Shown here one piece after another: positions 31,298 through 40,900 of a stretch of DNA of 64,000 bases. The translations under genes and the position numbers were made by a program. The number at the start of each line of letters is the position of its first letter. Positions within the stretch are counted from its first letter, which is position 1. Location of the stretch: contig JABURQ010000058.1 of NCBI GenBank assembly GCA_014762625.1, positions 51,066 to 115,065 on the forward strand, written 5' to 3'. Origin of the DNA: Planctomycetaceae bacterium (lineage in GTDB: Bacteria > Planctomycetota > Planctomycetia > Planctomycetales > Planctomycetaceae). Under the pieces are notes generated by a model that searched no databases, had not been told where the DNA came from, and saw only the letters and a list, made by a program, of their open reading frames with translations.

Positions 31298-31309
31298 GTA
31301 GCCGCGGTC
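31285..31309 (+). other. Hairpin over the rpsJ stop codon
   Basis: GACCGCGG / CCGCGGTC with an extra CTA/TAG inner pairing and a bulged G. There is no U-tract. The 187-base rpsJ-rplC gap that follows is unusually long for an S10 operon, so a regulatory role is possible but unproven. Confidence 0.4.
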
Positions 31310-31484
31310 AGGACTCGGGTTTGACGCTTCGGTGGTTGGTGCTCTCTTAGGAAGCCCGCTGCCGATCGGAATGTGTTCCGGATCAAGCGTTTCCGAGAAA
31401 ACTGTTTGAGCGAATGTGCCAGTCGCCGTTTGTGCGATCGGGTTATCGAAATATCGAGGGAACTCTGTTACTGGAGTTGCAGGC

Positions 31485-32177
31485 ATGCCTGTCGGATTAG
31501 TTGGTACAAAGGTCGGTATGACCCGCGTTTTCGATGAGGAAGGGAATACGGTTCCCGTCACCGTCGTGAAGGTGGATTCGTGTCGCGTGTTGCAGGTGAA
31601 GACTGTCGAATCCGACGGTTACGAGGCTGTGCAGCTCGGGTTCGGCGAGAAGCCGCGGCGGTTGGCCGCTCGTAGTGAGCGGGGGCATGTGGCGGCTCTC
31701 AGTAGTAAGCGGCAAAAAGCCCGGCAACAGGCTGGTGTCGATGTTGTGCCGAAGGCGGAATGCGAGCCGGCACGTGTGGTTAAAGAGTTTCGGACCGATG
31801 GTGAAGAGCACGGTCTCGAAGTCGGCCAGGAAGTTGGGGTGTCGGTGTTCGCCGATGTCGCCTTCGTCGATGTGGTTGGAGTGAGTAAAGGTCGCGGGAC
31901 GGCAGGTGTGATGAAGCGTCACAACTTTTCAGGTCAGCGGGCAACTCACGGTGTGAACAAGGTTCACCGCCACGGTGGTTCGATTGGTATGTCGGCCGAT
32001 CCTTCTCGCGTTCTGAAAGGGACGCGGATGGCGGGTCAGTACGGTAATGCGAAAGCAACGGTCCGTCATCTGAAACTTGTTAAGGTTGATGAGGAAAATA
32101 ATCTGTTGCTCGTGAAGGGCGGAGTGCCCGGCCCGAACGGCGCGGATGTTGTGGTTCGTCAGACAAACAAAACATAA
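31485..32177 (+). CDS. rplC: 50S ribosomal protein L3
   Basis: 230 aa from ATG 31485 (MPVGLVGTKVGMTRVF); upstream residues in the track ORF are leader. Early-assembly protein reaching the peptidyl transferase centre. Conserved GKGRGTAGVMKRHNF-type segment (here SKGRGTAGVMKRHNF), GQRATHGV and HRHGGSIGMSADPSRV are visible. Confidence 0.96.
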   Translation: MPVGLVGTKVGMTRVFDEEGNTVPVTVVKVDSCRVLQVKTVESDGYEAVQLGFGEKPRRLAARSERGHVAALSSKRQKARQQAGVDVVPKAECEPARVVKEFRTDGEEHGLEVGQEVGVSVFADVAFVDVVGVSKGRGTAGVMKRHNFSGQRATHGVNKVHRHGGSIGMSADPSRVLKGTRMAGQYGNAKATVRHLKLVKVDEENNLLLVKGGVPGPNGADVVVRQTNKT

Positions 32178-32235
32178 GTCCCATAGAAGTCGCTGAAGCG
32201 TTCTTCTCAGGTCAGGAAATTGGAGAAACTGGATC

Positions 32236-32880
32236 ATGGCCTCCATTCCGGTTTACGATCAACAAGGAAAAGAAGTTGGCAGCCACGATGTGGATCCGGC
32301 GGATATTTCCAAAGATATCAATAAGCAGTTGCTGCATGACGCGGTTGTCATGTATCAGCGAAACAGGCGCCAGGGAACTGCCTCGACCAAGTCTCGCGGC
32401 ATGGTTTCCGGGACCAATAAAAAGCTTTACCGCCAGAAGGGGACGGGGAATGCCCGTGCCGGCGGGAAGCGGACGAATATTCGTCGCGGCGGTGGTCATA
32501 CCTTCGCCAAAACTGCGATCGACTTCAGCTATTCGATGCCGAAGAAGGCGGTTCGCCTGGCGACTCGTATGGCGTTGCGAAGCAAAGTGGAAGACGAACA
32601 GGTCAAGCTGCTGGATGGATTGACGCTGGCGGAGTTCAAGACCAAGCCGGTGGCTGATTTGTTGAAGGCGCTCGGGTTGAGCGGCTCTTCCGTCTTGCTC
32701 GTAGTTCCCGAGTATGATGCCGTCGTTTATCGTTCGTCGCGAAACATTGAAGGGCTGAAAGTTCTGCCGGTGGCGGAATTGAATGCCTACGACCTTCTTC
32801 GTCAACGCAATCTGCTGGTCGTGAAGTCGGCTCTCGAGTCGTTCGTCGGTCAGGCGGAAGCCGTTGGTGCGGAAGCGTAA
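32236..32880 (+). CDS. rplD: 50S ribosomal protein L4
   Basis: 214 aa. L4 lines the exit tunnel and is the autoregulator of S10 operons in enterobacteria. The family's KGTGNARAG signature is present, but the usual RSPQWRGGGVVFGP of the tunnel loop is changed to GGKRTNIRRGGGHTFAKTA. The rest (SMPKKAVRLATRMALRSKV) aligns well. This is clearly L4, with a lineage-specific extended loop. Confidence 0.94.
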   Translation: MASIPVYDQQGKEVGSHDVDPADISKDINKQLLHDAVVMYQRNRRQGTASTKSRGMVSGTNKKLYRQKGTGNARAGGKRTNIRRGGGHTFAKTAIDFSYSMPKKAVRLATRMALRSKVEDEQVKLLDGLTLAEFKTKPVADLLKALGLSGSSVLLVVPEYDAVVYRSSRNIEGLKVLPVAELNAYDLLRQRNLLVVKSALESFVGQAEAVGAEA

Positions 32881-32960
32881 TTGAAATTGTTCAGAGATTG
32901 AGGCGGGTCGCTTGAGCGGCCTGCGAATTGAAACAGACACTGGCATTGAGGAGTCGGCTG

Positions 32961-33269
32961 ATGGCCGTCAATCGTCAACATGGAGTTCAACTTGAGCCTT
33001 ACCAGGTCATTCTGCGACCGCTGGTGACGGAGAAGGGGACTCACCTGTCAGAAAAATATAATTCCTACACCTTTCGCGTGCATCCGCTCGCCTCGAAAGA
33101 GGATATTCGGAAGGCCGTCGAGGAGTTGTGGGACGTGCGGGTGGTGAAAGTGAATACGCAAACCCGCAAAGGCAAGCCGCGTCGTCATCGGATGGCGTTT
33201 GGTTACACCAAAGACTGGAAAAAGGCAATTGTGACTCTGCATGACGACGATCGCATCTCGTTCTTCTAG
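32961..33269 (+). CDS. rplW: 50S ribosomal protein L23
   Basis: 102 aa from ATG 32961 (GAGGAG upstream); 11 extra residues in the track ORF are unlikely. L23 lies at the tunnel exit and docks trigger factor and SRP. Conserved ILRPLVTEKGTHLSEKYNSY and VRVVKVNTQTRKGKPRR are present. Confidence 0.95.
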   Translation: MAVNRQHGVQLEPYQVILRPLVTEKGTHLSEKYNSYTFRVHPLASKEDIRKAVEELWDVRVVKVNTQTRKGKPRRHRMAFGYTKDWKKAIVTLHDDDRISFF

Positions 33270-33337
33270 AAGATCGGGCGGTTCCGTCGAGAGTTGGGTT
33301 CGTTGTTGCAGTAAATAAGACCACAGCAGGTTGAATC

Positions 33338-34192
33338 ATGGGTATTCGTTATTACAAGCCGACAAGCGCCGGACGACGCAATGCGTCGGTCAGCGACTTT
33401 GCGGAAATTACGGATCGTAAAAAGAAGCCCGAAAGAACGTTGCTCAAGCGATTGCGTCGCAGCGGCGGTCGAAACTTTCAGGGTAAGATTACGGTTCGTC
33501 ATCGAGGCGGCGGGCACAAGCGTCTGTACCGTATGATTGACTTCCGTCGTAACAAGGACGGAATCCCCGCCACGGTCAAGTCGGTCGAATACGATCCTAA
33601 TCGATCGGCACGGATTGCTCTGTTGCATTACGCCGACGGTGAAAAGCGATACATCCTGGCTCCACAGGGGCTGAAAGCGGGAGACAAGGTCGAAAGCGGC
33701 GAAAAGGTCGATGCCAACATCGGTAACGCCATGCCTCTCTCGGCAATTCCGCTGAGTACCAGTATTCATAATATTGAGTTGTATCCCGGTCGCGGCGGCC
33801 AATTGTGTCGTTCCGCCGGTTGTGAAGCGATTCTCAATGCCCGTGAAAAGGGTTGGGCTCAAATCACGCTGCCTTCCGGCGAAGTTCGTCGTGTGCCGGC
33901 ATCGTGTCGAGCTACTGTGGGAGTGATTGGCAATTCGGAGCACAGTTCGATTCGGATTGGGAAAGCTGGTCGTAAGCGTTGGTTGGGGCGTCGTCCTCAC
34001 GTGCGTGGTACGGTGATGAACCCGGTCGCTCACCCGATGGGTGGTGGTGAAGGTCGGACTGCGGGTGGTCGTCATCCTTGTAGTCCAACCGGAAAGCTGG
34101 CCAAGGGGGGCCGCACTCGCAAGAAGCGAAAAGCATCCTCGAAGGCAATTATTCGCCGACGTCGATCGCGTCGTTACGGCTTGTTGAAATAG
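33338..34192 (+). CDS. rplB: 50S ribosomal protein L2
   Basis: 284 aa. L2 is needed for subunit association and peptidyl transfer. Conserved [39 protein letters not shown] and the active-site loop [19 protein letters not shown] (here [15 protein letters not shown]) with its essential His are intact. Basic C-terminus as usual. Confidence 0.97.
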   Translation: MGIRYYKPTSAGRRNASVSDFAEITDRKKKPERTLLKRLRRSGGRNFQGKITVRHRGGGHKRLYRMIDFRRNKDGIPATVKSVEYDPNRSARIALLHYADGEKRYILAPQGLKAGDKVESGEKVDANIGNAMPLSAIPLSTSIHNIELYPGRGGQLCRSAGCEAILNAREKGWAQITLPSGEVRRVPASCRATVGVIGNSEHSSIRIGKAGRKRWLGRRPHVRGTVMNPVAHPMGGGEGRTAGGRHPCSPTGKLAKGGRTRKKRKASSKAIIRRRRSRRYGLLK

Positions 34193-34283
34193 ACTTCGCA
34201 GAGAACACATTCATTGGCCGGTAGGTTGAACATCCGGTCGATCGCAGATATTCGGATTTATCCAGCAAACACGAGGACACATC

Positions 34284-34553
34284 ATGGGGCGTTCATTAAA
34301 AAAGGGGCCGTTTGTTGACCCCAAGCTCCTGAAAAAAGTTGAAAAAGCGAATTCAACTGGAGACAAGCAGCCGATCAAAACCTGGGCGCGTGCATCGACG
34401 ATCACTCCCGAGTTTATCGGTCTGACGTTTCTGGTACATAACGGTCGTCAGCATCTGAACGTCTATGTGACGGAAGAGATGGTGGGTCACAAGTTGGGAG
34501 AGTTTGCTCCGACGCGAACTTTCAAGGGGCACGGGGCCAAGGGCGGTCGTTAA
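34284..34553 (+). CDS. rpsS: 30S ribosomal protein S19
   Basis: 89 aa, GAGGA upstream. Forms a head complex with S13 that touches t[23 protein letters not shown] and [15 protein letters not shown] are family signatures. Follows rplB as in the standard S10 order. Confidence 0.97.
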   Translation: MGRSLKKGPFVDPKLLKKVEKANSTGDKQPIKTWARASTITPEFIGLTFLVHNGRQHLNVYVTEEMVGHKLGEFAPTRTFKGHGAKGGR

Positions 34554-34621
34554 GAGAAATCAAACGTTCGAAGGGTTCGAGTGTCGGATTCTTCGGTGAG
34601 AATTGGCAGGAGTCAATCATC

Positions 34622-34963
34622 ATGGCAGTTGTTAAGGCAACCCACAAATTCGCTCGGATTTCACCGACCAAGGTGCGTCCGTTCGCGGATCTGATTCGAG
34701 GCAAAACGACCGAAGAGGCACTCGATGCCTTGAGGTTTCTGCCGAATCGTGGGGCTCGCATGTTGGAAAAAGTGTTGTCGTCGGCGATTGCCAATGCGGA
34801 AGATCGCGGAGCTCGTAACGTGATGAACTTGAAGGTTAAGCTGGCCCAGGTCGATGGTGGCCCTTCCTTTAAGCGGTTTCAACCACGGGCACGCGGGATG
34901 GCGACGCCAATCATCAAGCGGATGGCACACATTCACGTCGGTGTGGAAGCACCGGAACTGTAA
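34622..34963 (+). CDS. rplV: 50S ribosomal protein L22
   Basis: 113 aa. L22 extends a hairpin into the exit tunnel. ARISPTKVRPFADLIRGK at the N-terminus and the tunnel hairpin KRFQPRARGMATPIIKR are conserved. Normal length; no macrolide-type deletion is seen in the hairpin. Confidence 0.96.
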   Translation: MAVVKATHKFARISPTKVRPFADLIRGKTTEEALDALRFLPNRGARMLEKVLSSAIANAEDRGARNVMNLKVKLAQVDGGPSFKRFQPRARGMATPIIKRMAHIHVGVEAPEL

Positions 34964-35015
34964 AAGAACAATTTCGCAATTTATTGCATCGCAGAATCGA
35001 TAAGGTCAGATAGAC

Positions 35016-35675
35016 ATGGGTCAGAAAATTAATCCCACAGGATTCCGGATCGGAGTCCACGAAGGCTGGCGCAGTCGCTGGTACGCTCCCAAACGTGAGT
35101 TCGGGGACCTGTTGGGCGAAGACTTCAAGATTCGCAACTTTATCAAAACGAAATACAAATTCGCCGAAATTCCCCGCGTGGAAATCGAGCGAACCCGGGA
35201 TCAGGTTGTGGTGCATCTGCAAACTGCACGACCGGGAATCATCATCGGGCGGAAAGGTCAGGAAGTCGATCGGCTCAAAGCGGAGCTGGAAGATTTGACC
35301 GGACGTCGGATGGAGTTGAAGATTGTTGAAATTAATAACCCGGGGCGCAACGCCGTCTTGGTTGCCGAAAAAATCGCACAGCAACTCGCCAAACGCGGAA
35401 GCTTTCGTCGTACGATCAAGCGGACGCTTGATGAAGTGATGGAAGCGGGTGCTGAAGGAGTGAAAGTGCAGTTGTCGGGTCGATTGGGTGGGGCCGAAAT
35501 GTGCCGTACCGAAAAGGCTGCCAGAGGATCGATTCCTCTCTCGACACTTCGGCGTCACATCGATTACGGCTTGGCGGAATCCAAAACCGCTCAAGGCATC
35601 ATCGGTGTGAAGGTTTGGATTGATTTAGGAAACTACCCAGAATTTGAGGAGTCGGCCAATGGCTCTGATGCCTAG
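35016..35675 (+). CDS. rpsC: 30S ribosomal protein S3
   Basis: 219 aa. S3 belongs to the mRNA entry site. MGQKINPTGFRIGVHEGWRSRW, the KH-domain GXXG as IGRKGQ, and the C-terminal GRLGGAEMCRTE with the helicase-associated basic residues are present. The end overlaps rplP by 17 bases, suggesting coupled translation. Confidence 0.97.
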   Translation: MGQKINPTGFRIGVHEGWRSRWYAPKREFGDLLGEDFKIRNFIKTKYKFAEIPRVEIERTRDQVVVHLQTARPGIIIGRKGQEVDRLKAELEDLTGRRMELKIVEINNPGRNAVLVAEKIAQQLAKRGSFRRTIKRTLDEVMEAGAEGVKVQLSGRLGGAEMCRTEKAARGSIPLSTLRRHIDYGLAESKTAQGIIGVKVWIDLGNYPEFEESANGSDA

Positions 35676-36081
35676 GCGGGTTAAACACCGCAAAAGTCAA
35701 CGAGGCCGGATTAAAGGTCAAGCGACTCGTGGTAACACGGTTGCCTACGGCGAATGGGGTTTGCAATCACTCGAGCCCGGTCACGTGACCGCTCAGACGA
35801 TTGAAGCCTGCCGTATCGCTGCGAACCAGTACGTTCGTGGTGAGGGTCGGATCTACATTCGGATTTTCCCCACAAAATCGGTGACCGCTAGACCCCTGGA
35901 AACTCGAATGGGTAAGGGGAAAGGGGATCCGGATCACTGGGTCGCCGTCGTGAAGCCGGGCACAGTGTTGTTTGAGTTGACCGGCGTCTCCAAAGAAGCC
36001 GCACAACTTTGTTTCGCTCGTGTGGCTCATAAGTTGCCGGTCAGAGTGCGACTCATCGGTCGCCGTCCGACGGTGGGATAA
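35659..36081 (+). CDS. rplP: 50S ribosomal protein L16
   Basis: 140 aa from ATG 35659 (GAGGAG upstream, inside rpsC). Lies near the A-site finger. MPRRVKHRKSQRGRIKGQA, RIYIRIFPTKSVTARPLETRMGKGKG (read in parts) and WVAVVKPG are conserved. A second ATG 9 bases later is the alternative start. Confidence 0.96.
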   Translation: MALMPRRVKHRKSQRGRIKGQATRGNTVAYGEWGLQSLEPGHVTAQTIEACRIAANQYVRGEGRIYIRIFPTKSVTARPLETRMGKGKGDPDHWVAVVKPGTVLFELTGVSKEAAQLCFARVAHKLPVRVRLIGRRPTVG

Positions 36082-36123
36082 TCCTTTCTGAGAAGCCTTA
36101 GTAAGAGGTTGTGAGAGACAACG

Positions 36124-36327
36124 ATGAAAGTTTCAGAAATTCGCGAAATGAGCGACGATCAGTTGGTTGCCGAGTTGAACGAAACTCGACGACAGTTATT
36201 CGATCTCCGTTTCCAGGCTGCCACCGAGCGACTGGATGTACCGAGCGAATTGAAGAAACTGCGTAAGAAGATCGCGCGAATCCTGACGGTTCAGTCGGAA
36301 CGTCAGAAAGCAGGCGCGGAAGCATAA
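36124..36327 (+). CDS. rpmC: 50S ribosomal protein L29
   Basis: 67 aa helical-hairpin protein at the tunnel exit. MKVSEIREMSDDQLVAELNE and LFDLRFQAATERLD are typical. Lies between rplP and rpsQ, 42 bases after rplP. Confidence 0.95.
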   Translation: MKVSEIREMSDDQLVAELNETRRQLFDLRFQAATERLDVPSELKKLRKKIARILTVQSERQKAGAEA

Positions 36328-36375
36328 AACGGTTTCAGTATTAACGCCTCGTCAGGCACCTGAGAGACAGAAGTT

Positions 36376-36678
36376 ATGAAGAGAACATTGATCGGAATTG
36401 TGGTGAGCGACAAATGCGACAAAACCCGTCGCGTCGATATCGAACGAAAGTTCGCTCACCCCATGTACGGAAAGATCGTCAGTCGTAAGACCGTCTGTCA
36501 CGTGCACGATGAAGAGAATGAGTCTCACGAAGGGGACCGGGTTCAGATCGTTGAATGTCGCCCCCGCTCGAAGCAAAAGCGATGGGAGCTGGTGAAAGTC
36601 CTCGAAACGGCATTGGATATCGCCACCCATCATCACGCCGACGAAGCGGAAGTTGAAGAAGCGGCGACCGAAGAGTAG
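36376..36678 (+). CDS. rpsQ: 30S ribosomal protein S17
   Basis: 100 aa early-assembly OB-fold protein. [32 protein letters not shown] and [18 protein letters not shown] are conserved. It has a 17-residue His- then Glu-rich tail ([16 protein letters not shown]) beyond the usual end, echoing the acidic tail of L17 in the same cluster. Confidence 0.95.
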   Translation: MKRTLIGIVVSDKCDKTRRVDIERKFAHPMYGKIVSRKTVCHVHDEENESHEGDRVQIVECRPRSKQKRWELVKVLETALDIATHHHADEAEVEEAATEE

Positions 36679-36747
36679 ACAATCGTTGCAGTCAGAAGAG
36701 TTCACTGTTTTCGGACCGCGGTCCGGTGAGATAAGGATGAATCAGTC

Positions 36748-37116
36748 ATGATTCAAATGCAATCAGTACTGGATGTTGCCGACAATTCCGGCGCGAAAGT
36801 CGTGCGATGCATCAAGGTTCTTGGTGGAACTGGTAAGCGCACCGCCGGCCTTGGTGAGATCGTGGTGTTGTCGGTGACGAAGGCGTTGCCCGGTTCGACC
36901 GTCAAGCAGGGAACCGTCGTCAAGGGCGTGATCGTGCGTTGCAAAAAAGCGACTCGACGTCCCGACGGAAGTTACGTGCGATTCGATCGCAACGCAGTGG
37001 TGCTCGTCGATAACGACGGTAATCCTCGTGGCACTCGTATCTTCGGGGCTGTGGCCCGCGAGTTGCGAGATCGTCGATTTATGAAAATTGTCAGCCTCGC
37101 GAGTGAGGTAGTCTAA
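36748..37116 (+). CDS. rplN: 50S ribosomal protein L14
   Basis: 122 aa. Part of the subunit interface bridge B8. [20 protein letters not shown] and [14 protein letters not shown] are signature sequences. Ends 2 bases before rplX. Confidence 0.97.
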   Translation: MIQMQSVLDVADNSGAKVVRCIKVLGGTGKRTAGLGEIVVLSVTKALPGSTVKQGTVVKGVIVRCKKATRRPDGSYVRFDRNAVVLVDNDGNPRGTRIFGAVARELRDRRFMKIVSLASEVV

Positions 37117-37118
37117 CT

Positions 37119-37472
37119 ATGAAAATTCAACGTGGCGATATGGTGGTCGTGACCGCCGGTAATCATAAGACTTCTACCCCTCACAAAGTGACCTCCATCT
37201 CGGCGGACGGTCGTAAGGTTGTGGTGGAAAACGTGAACAGTGCGATGCGACACGTTAAGCGCGGTCATCCCAAAAGCCCTCAGGGAGGACGTTTGGAAAT
37301 TGATCTGCCGCTGGACATTTCCAACATTCAGTTGCATTGTCCGTCCTGCAACCAGGGGACTCGTGTCGGGTTTCGCTATCAGGAAGACGGCAGCAAAGAA
37401 CGATACTGCAAGAAGTGTGACGCACGGATTTCTGAAGTGGCGCCCGCCAAACCGGCCTACGCCAAGTCCTGA
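37119..37472 (+). CDS. rplX: 50S ribosomal protein L24
   Basis: 117 aa assembly initiator with an N-terminal KOW domain (IQRGDMVVVTAGNHK). The C-terminal part carries two Cys pairs, CPSC and CKKC, around TRVGFRYQEDG, so it probably binds zinc; this form occurs in several phyla. Translation is tightly linked to rplN (2-base gap). Confidence 0.95.
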   Translation: MKIQRGDMVVVTAGNHKTSTPHKVTSISADGRKVVVENVNSAMRHVKRGHPKSPQGGRLEIDLPLDISNIQLHCPSCNQGTRVGFRYQEDGSKERYCKKCDARISEVAPAKPAYAKS

Positions 37473-37537
37473 AACGGCATCAATAATTCATTCAACCATT
37501 TAGATTGGCCGGTTGCGGCCTCAAGGAAAACTGAGCG

Positions 37538-38080
37538 ATGACGAGATTGCTCAAACATTACAAAGAACAAGTGGTCCCGAACCTCAAGCAGCAATTGGGC
37601 GAAGAGAACGTCCACGCGCTTCCGAAGGTGGATAAGGTGATCATCAATATGGGCGTCGGTGCGGCTGTGGCCGATCGCAAGAAGCTCGACGAAGCCGTCG
37701 ATCACCTGACCCTACTGAGCGGCCAAAAGCCGCAGATCACGCGAGCGAAAAAAGCGATCGCCGCGTTTCGTCTGCGGGAAGGGATGCCGATCGGTTGTCG
37801 CGTGACGTTGCGAGGCCAACGCATGTACGAATTCCTCGATCGTCTGATCACGTTGGCGCTGCCGCGAGTGAGAGACTTCCGAGGAGTGAATCCGAAATCG
37901 TTCGACGGTAACGGAAACTACAGCCTCGGCTTGAACGAGCAGTTCGTTTTTCCGGAAATCTCCGCGGATAAAGCGACGCTCACTCAAGGAATGAACATCA
38001 CGATCGTGACGTCCGCCAGCAGCAACGACGAAGGTCGTGCGTTGTTGAAGGAAATCGGCATTCCGTTCCGAAACAAATAA
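37538..38080 (+). CDS. rplE: 50S ribosomal protein L5
   Basis: 180 aa, binds 5S rRNA and the central protuberance. KVDKVIINMGVGAAVADRK, LRGQRMYEFLDRLITLALPRVRDFRG (read in parts) and YSLGLNEQFVFPEI are conserved. Normal length. Confidence 0.97.
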   Translation: MTRLLKHYKEQVVPNLKQQLGEENVHALPKVDKVIINMGVGAAVADRKKLDEAVDHLTLLSGQKPQITRAKKAIAAFRLREGMPIGCRVTLRGQRMYEFLDRLITLALPRVRDFRGVNPKSFDGNGNYSLGLNEQFVFPEISADKATLTQGMNITIVTSASSNDEGRALLKEIGIPFRNK

Positions 38081-38124
38081 CCCACAAGTGACCTCAGTCT
38101 CCCATCACAGGAAACGAGAGAGCA

Positions 38125-38310
38125 ATGGCCAGTAAATCCAAGATTGCCAAAGCCAATAAAAAACCAAAGTTCAGTACGCGAAGCGAACGGCGTTGCCAGC
38201 TTTGCGGTCGTCCGCGAGCGGTCTATCGCAAGTTCAAGCTGTGTCGTATCTGCTTCCGCAAAATGTGCCACGAAGGCGTGATTCCCGGTGCTCGCAAGGC
38301 GAGTTGGTAA
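38125..38310 (+). CDS. rpsN: 30S ribosomal protein S14, zinc-binding type Z
   Basis: 61 aa, the short form. The zinc site is visible as CQLCGRP and CRICFRKM. Sits in the 30S head. [16 protein letters not shown] at the start is a little longer than in Firmicutes. Located between rplE and rpsH as usual. Confidence 0.96.
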   Translation: MASKSKIAKANKKPKFSTRSERRCQLCGRPRAVYRKFKLCRICFRKMCHEGVIPGARKASW

Positions 38311-38347
38311 CCGATCGTTTCCGGCACAACACAAGGATTCCCGAACC

Positions 38348-38743
38348 ATGATGAATGATCCTGTAGCAGATATGCTCACCCGCATTCGGAATGCCGTCCA
38401 GGTGGAACGGCCTTTCGTCGATGTTCCGCAATCGAAACTGAAGACCGGCATTGCCGAAACCCTTCAGCGGGAAGGTTATATCTGGGACTTTGAAGTCATC
38501 GAACAACATCCGCAAAACACCTTGCGACTCAACCTCAAATACGGCCCGAACGGCGAACGAGTCATTCAGAAGATTCAACGCACCTCGAAGCCGGGGCGCC
38601 GAGTTTATACGAACGTTCGTGACATGCCCGAAATCCTCAACGGTATGGGGATCAGTATCCTGACGACGCCGCGCGGGATTTTAAGTAATCGCGAAGCGAA
38701 AAAAGAAGGCGTCGGCGGTGAAGTGGTTTGTGTGGTCTGGTAA
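38348..38743 (+). CDS. rpsH: 30S ribosomal protein S8
   Basis: 131 aa from ATG 38348; the next codon is also ATG, so initiation may be at 38351. The track ORF runs upstream into rpsN. S8 organises the 16S central domain and regulates the spc operon in E. coli. DPVADMLTRIRNA and the C-terminal SNREAKKEGVGGEVVCVVW are clear. Confidence 0.96.
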   Translation: MMNDPVADMLTRIRNAVQVERPFVDVPQSKLKTGIAETLQREGYIWDFEVIEQHPQNTLRLNLKYGPNGERVIQKIQRTSKPGRRVYTNVRDMPEILNGMGISILTTPRGILSNREAKKEGVGGEVVCVVW

Positions 38744-38776
38744 ACGCAGTATCGAGAAGAAGACTGGTTCAGAGAC

Positions 38777-39325
38777 ATGTCCAAAATTGGTAAAAAACCG
38801 ATCTCCGTTCCCGATGGCGTCGAAGTGACGCTCTCCAACGGAACCATTAAAACCAAAGGTCCCGCCGGCGAACTCTCCTTCGAGTATCATCCGAACATGA
38901 AGGTGGAGTTCGACTCCGAGTCCAAGGAAGTTTCGGTCACTCGTCCGAACGACGAACGACTGAATAAAGCCTTGCACGGGCTGACCCGCAGCCTCATCAA
39001 TAATATGGTGACCGGGGTCAAAGAGCCGTTCGTGAAGAAGCTCGAAATTAACGGCGTTGGTTACAACGCTCAACTGGCAGGCAACTCGTTACGGTTGCAG
39101 GTCGGTTTTGCAAACACGATCGAATTGGCGGTGCCTCCCGGCATTACTTGCGAAGTCCCCCAGCCCACAAATGTGGTCGTCAAAGGGGCCGATAAGCAAA
39201 TGGTCGGGCAATTCGCGGCCGAAATTCGACGCGTGCGTCCTCCCGAGCCTTACAAGCTCAAGGGAATTAAATACGAAGGGGAATATGTTCGCCGTAAGGC
39301 CGGTAAAGCCTTCGGTGCCAAGTAA
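38777..39325 (+). CDS. rplF: 50S ribosomal protein L6
   Basis: 182 aa, sits at the base of the stalk near the sarcin-ricin loop. MSKIGKKPISVPDGVEVTL, ALHGLTRSLINNMVTGV and PEPYKLKGIKYEGEYVRRKAGK are signature segments. Normal length and order. Confidence 0.97.
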   Translation: MSKIGKKPISVPDGVEVTLSNGTIKTKGPAGELSFEYHPNMKVEFDSESKEVSVTRPNDERLNKALHGLTRSLINNMVTGVKEPFVKKLEINGVGYNAQLAGNSLRLQVGFANTIELAVPPGITCEVPQPTNVVVKGADKQMVGQFAAEIRRVRPPEPYKLKGIKYEGEYVRRKAGKAFGAK

Positions 39326-39391
39326 AAAGCCACCGATCGGTAGTCCGGTTCGTTGGCATCCGGAAACCCGATCGAAGTTTTTGACAGGTTT

Positions 39392-39772
39392 ATGTCTGCG
39401 ATGAAAGCAAGCAAGAAACTCGCAAAGCGTCAAACTCGCCGCCGATTTCGCGTGCGAAATTCTGTTCGGAAATCCGCAAACGGGCGTCCTCGCCTGTCGG
39501 TTTTCCGCAGCAATAAGCATATGTACGCACAAATTATCGACGATGTGCAAGGGGTGACCCTGGCGTCCGCCAGCACCACCGAGAAGGATTTGGGAGGCAC
39601 GGGAGCCTACAACGGTAACCGCGACGCCGCCGCCCGAATTGGGAAAGCCATCGCTGAGCGGGCGATCGAAAAGGGAGTCAAGGAAGTGACCTTCGATCGT
39701 GGAGAGTATAAGTTTCACGGTCGCGTGAAGGCTCTGGCCGACGCGGCTCGCGACGGCGGCCTGGAATTTTAA
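39392..39772 (+). CDS. rplR: 50S ribosomal protein L18
   Basis: 126 aa from ATG 39392; a second ATG at 39401 is possible. Binds 5S rRNA with L5. [38 protein letters not shown] and the C-terminal [20 protein letters not shown] are conserved. Confidence 0.96.
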   Translation: MSAMKASKKLAKRQTRRRFRVRNSVRKSANGRPRLSVFRSNKHMYAQIIDDVQGVTLASASTTEKDLGGTGAYNGNRDAAARIGKAIAERAIEKGVKEVTFDRGEYKFHGRVKALADAARDGGLEF

Positions 39773-39834
39773 TTCACTCAGACAATTATTTATGATGGCG
39801 ATCCTCGCGGTCGTCATGGTTCGGAGAGAACATC

Positions 39835-40317
39835 GTGTCGAACGATAATCAGCAAACAAAAAATCCGGAAGAGGTCGTTCAGATCCGCCGTTGTGCCTGC
39901 GTGGTCAAAGGGGGCCGTCGCTTCAGTTTCACCGCCCTGGTGGTGGTCGGCGATAACGATGGATCGGTCGGCTGGGGATACGGCAAAGGAAACGAAGTTC
40001 CGATCGCCGTTGATAAAGCCGTCAAGAACGCGAATCAGTCGATGAAGAAATATCCCGCGCTGACGACCACCGTACCTCACGAAGTGATCGGCCGATACGG
40101 AGCTTCCAAAGTGGTTTTGATTCCGGCGTTGCCTGGTACCGGTATTATTGCCGGTGGTTGCGTGCGTGCGGTGGTGGAATCCGCCGGCGTGACCGACATC
40201 CTGACCAAAAGCTTCGGTTCCAATAATCCGGCCAACCTGGTGAAAGCCACATTTAATGCCCTCTCAAAACTGCGGACGAAAGAAGACATTCAGCGTCTGC
40301 GAGGCGTGGAGATCTGA
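39835..40317 (+). CDS. rpsE: 30S ribosomal protein S5
   Basis: 160 aa, GTG start with GGAGAG upstream. Contributes to mRNA unwinding and accuracy. VVKGGRRFSFTALVVVGD, GWGYGKGNEVPIAVDKA and LPGTGIIAGGCVRAVVE are conserved. rplO follows after only 3 bases: there is no rpmD gene in between. Confidence 0.97.
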   Translation: MSNDNQQTKNPEEVVQIRRCACVVKGGRRFSFTALVVVGDNDGSVGWGYGKGNEVPIAVDKAVKNANQSMKKYPALTTTVPHEVIGRYGASKVVLIPALPGTGIIAGGCVRAVVESAGVTDILTKSFGSNNPANLVKATFNALSKLRTKEDIQRLRGVEI

Positions 40318-40320
40318 ATT

Positions 40321-40770
40321 ATGATTATCGATGACGTCAATCGCGGAATTAAAAAACATAAAGCTCGCAAACGAATCGGGCGCGGTCCCGGATCCGGTCA
40401 CGGGAAAACATCGACTCGCGGTCATAAAGGCGCGGGAAGTCGTTCGGGTAACAAACGTCGGCAAGGATTTGAAGGGGGGCAAACGCCGCTCTTCATGCGA
40501 GTCGCCAAGCGCGGGTTCAATAACAACGCCTTCGCTCCCAAAACGGTCATTTTCAATTTGTCGCAACTTGATGCGGCTTTTGAAGATGGTGCTGAGATTA
40601 CCCTGGAAACACTGGTCACGCGGGGCTTGCTCAAAGGCAAGTTTGACCGGGTGAAAATTCTCGGCGATGGCGACACCAAAAAGAAATTCACGGTCTCCGC
40701 TCACCGGTTCTCCAAATCCGCCGAAGAGAAGATTGTCGCCGCCGGCGGCAGCGTCTCTCGAGTCGCCTGA
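40321..40770 (+). CDS. rplO: 50S ribosomal protein L15
   Basis: 149 aa. KARKRIGRGPGSGHGKTSTRGHKGAGSRSG (read in parts) is the N-terminal signature and KFTVSAHRFSKSAEEKI the C-terminal one. Begins 3 bases after rpsE and precedes secY after a 130-base gap. Confidence 0.97.
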   Translation: MIIDDVNRGIKKHKARKRIGRGPGSGHGKTSTRGHKGAGSRSGNKRRQGFEGGQTPLFMRVAKRGFNNNAFAPKTVIFNLSQLDAAFEDGAEITLETLVTRGLLKGKFDRVKILGDGDTKKKFTVSAHRFSKSAEEKIVAAGGSVSRVA

Positions 40771-40900
40771 TCGAAAGAAACAGTATTTGGAACCTGAGTC
40801 CTCATCTGGACGAAAATCAGGTATTTTTGTATAACTTGGCAGTTCTCAGGAGCTTAATTCGCCTTCCCGGCGATATCCATCGACAAAGGAAGTCTATCCG

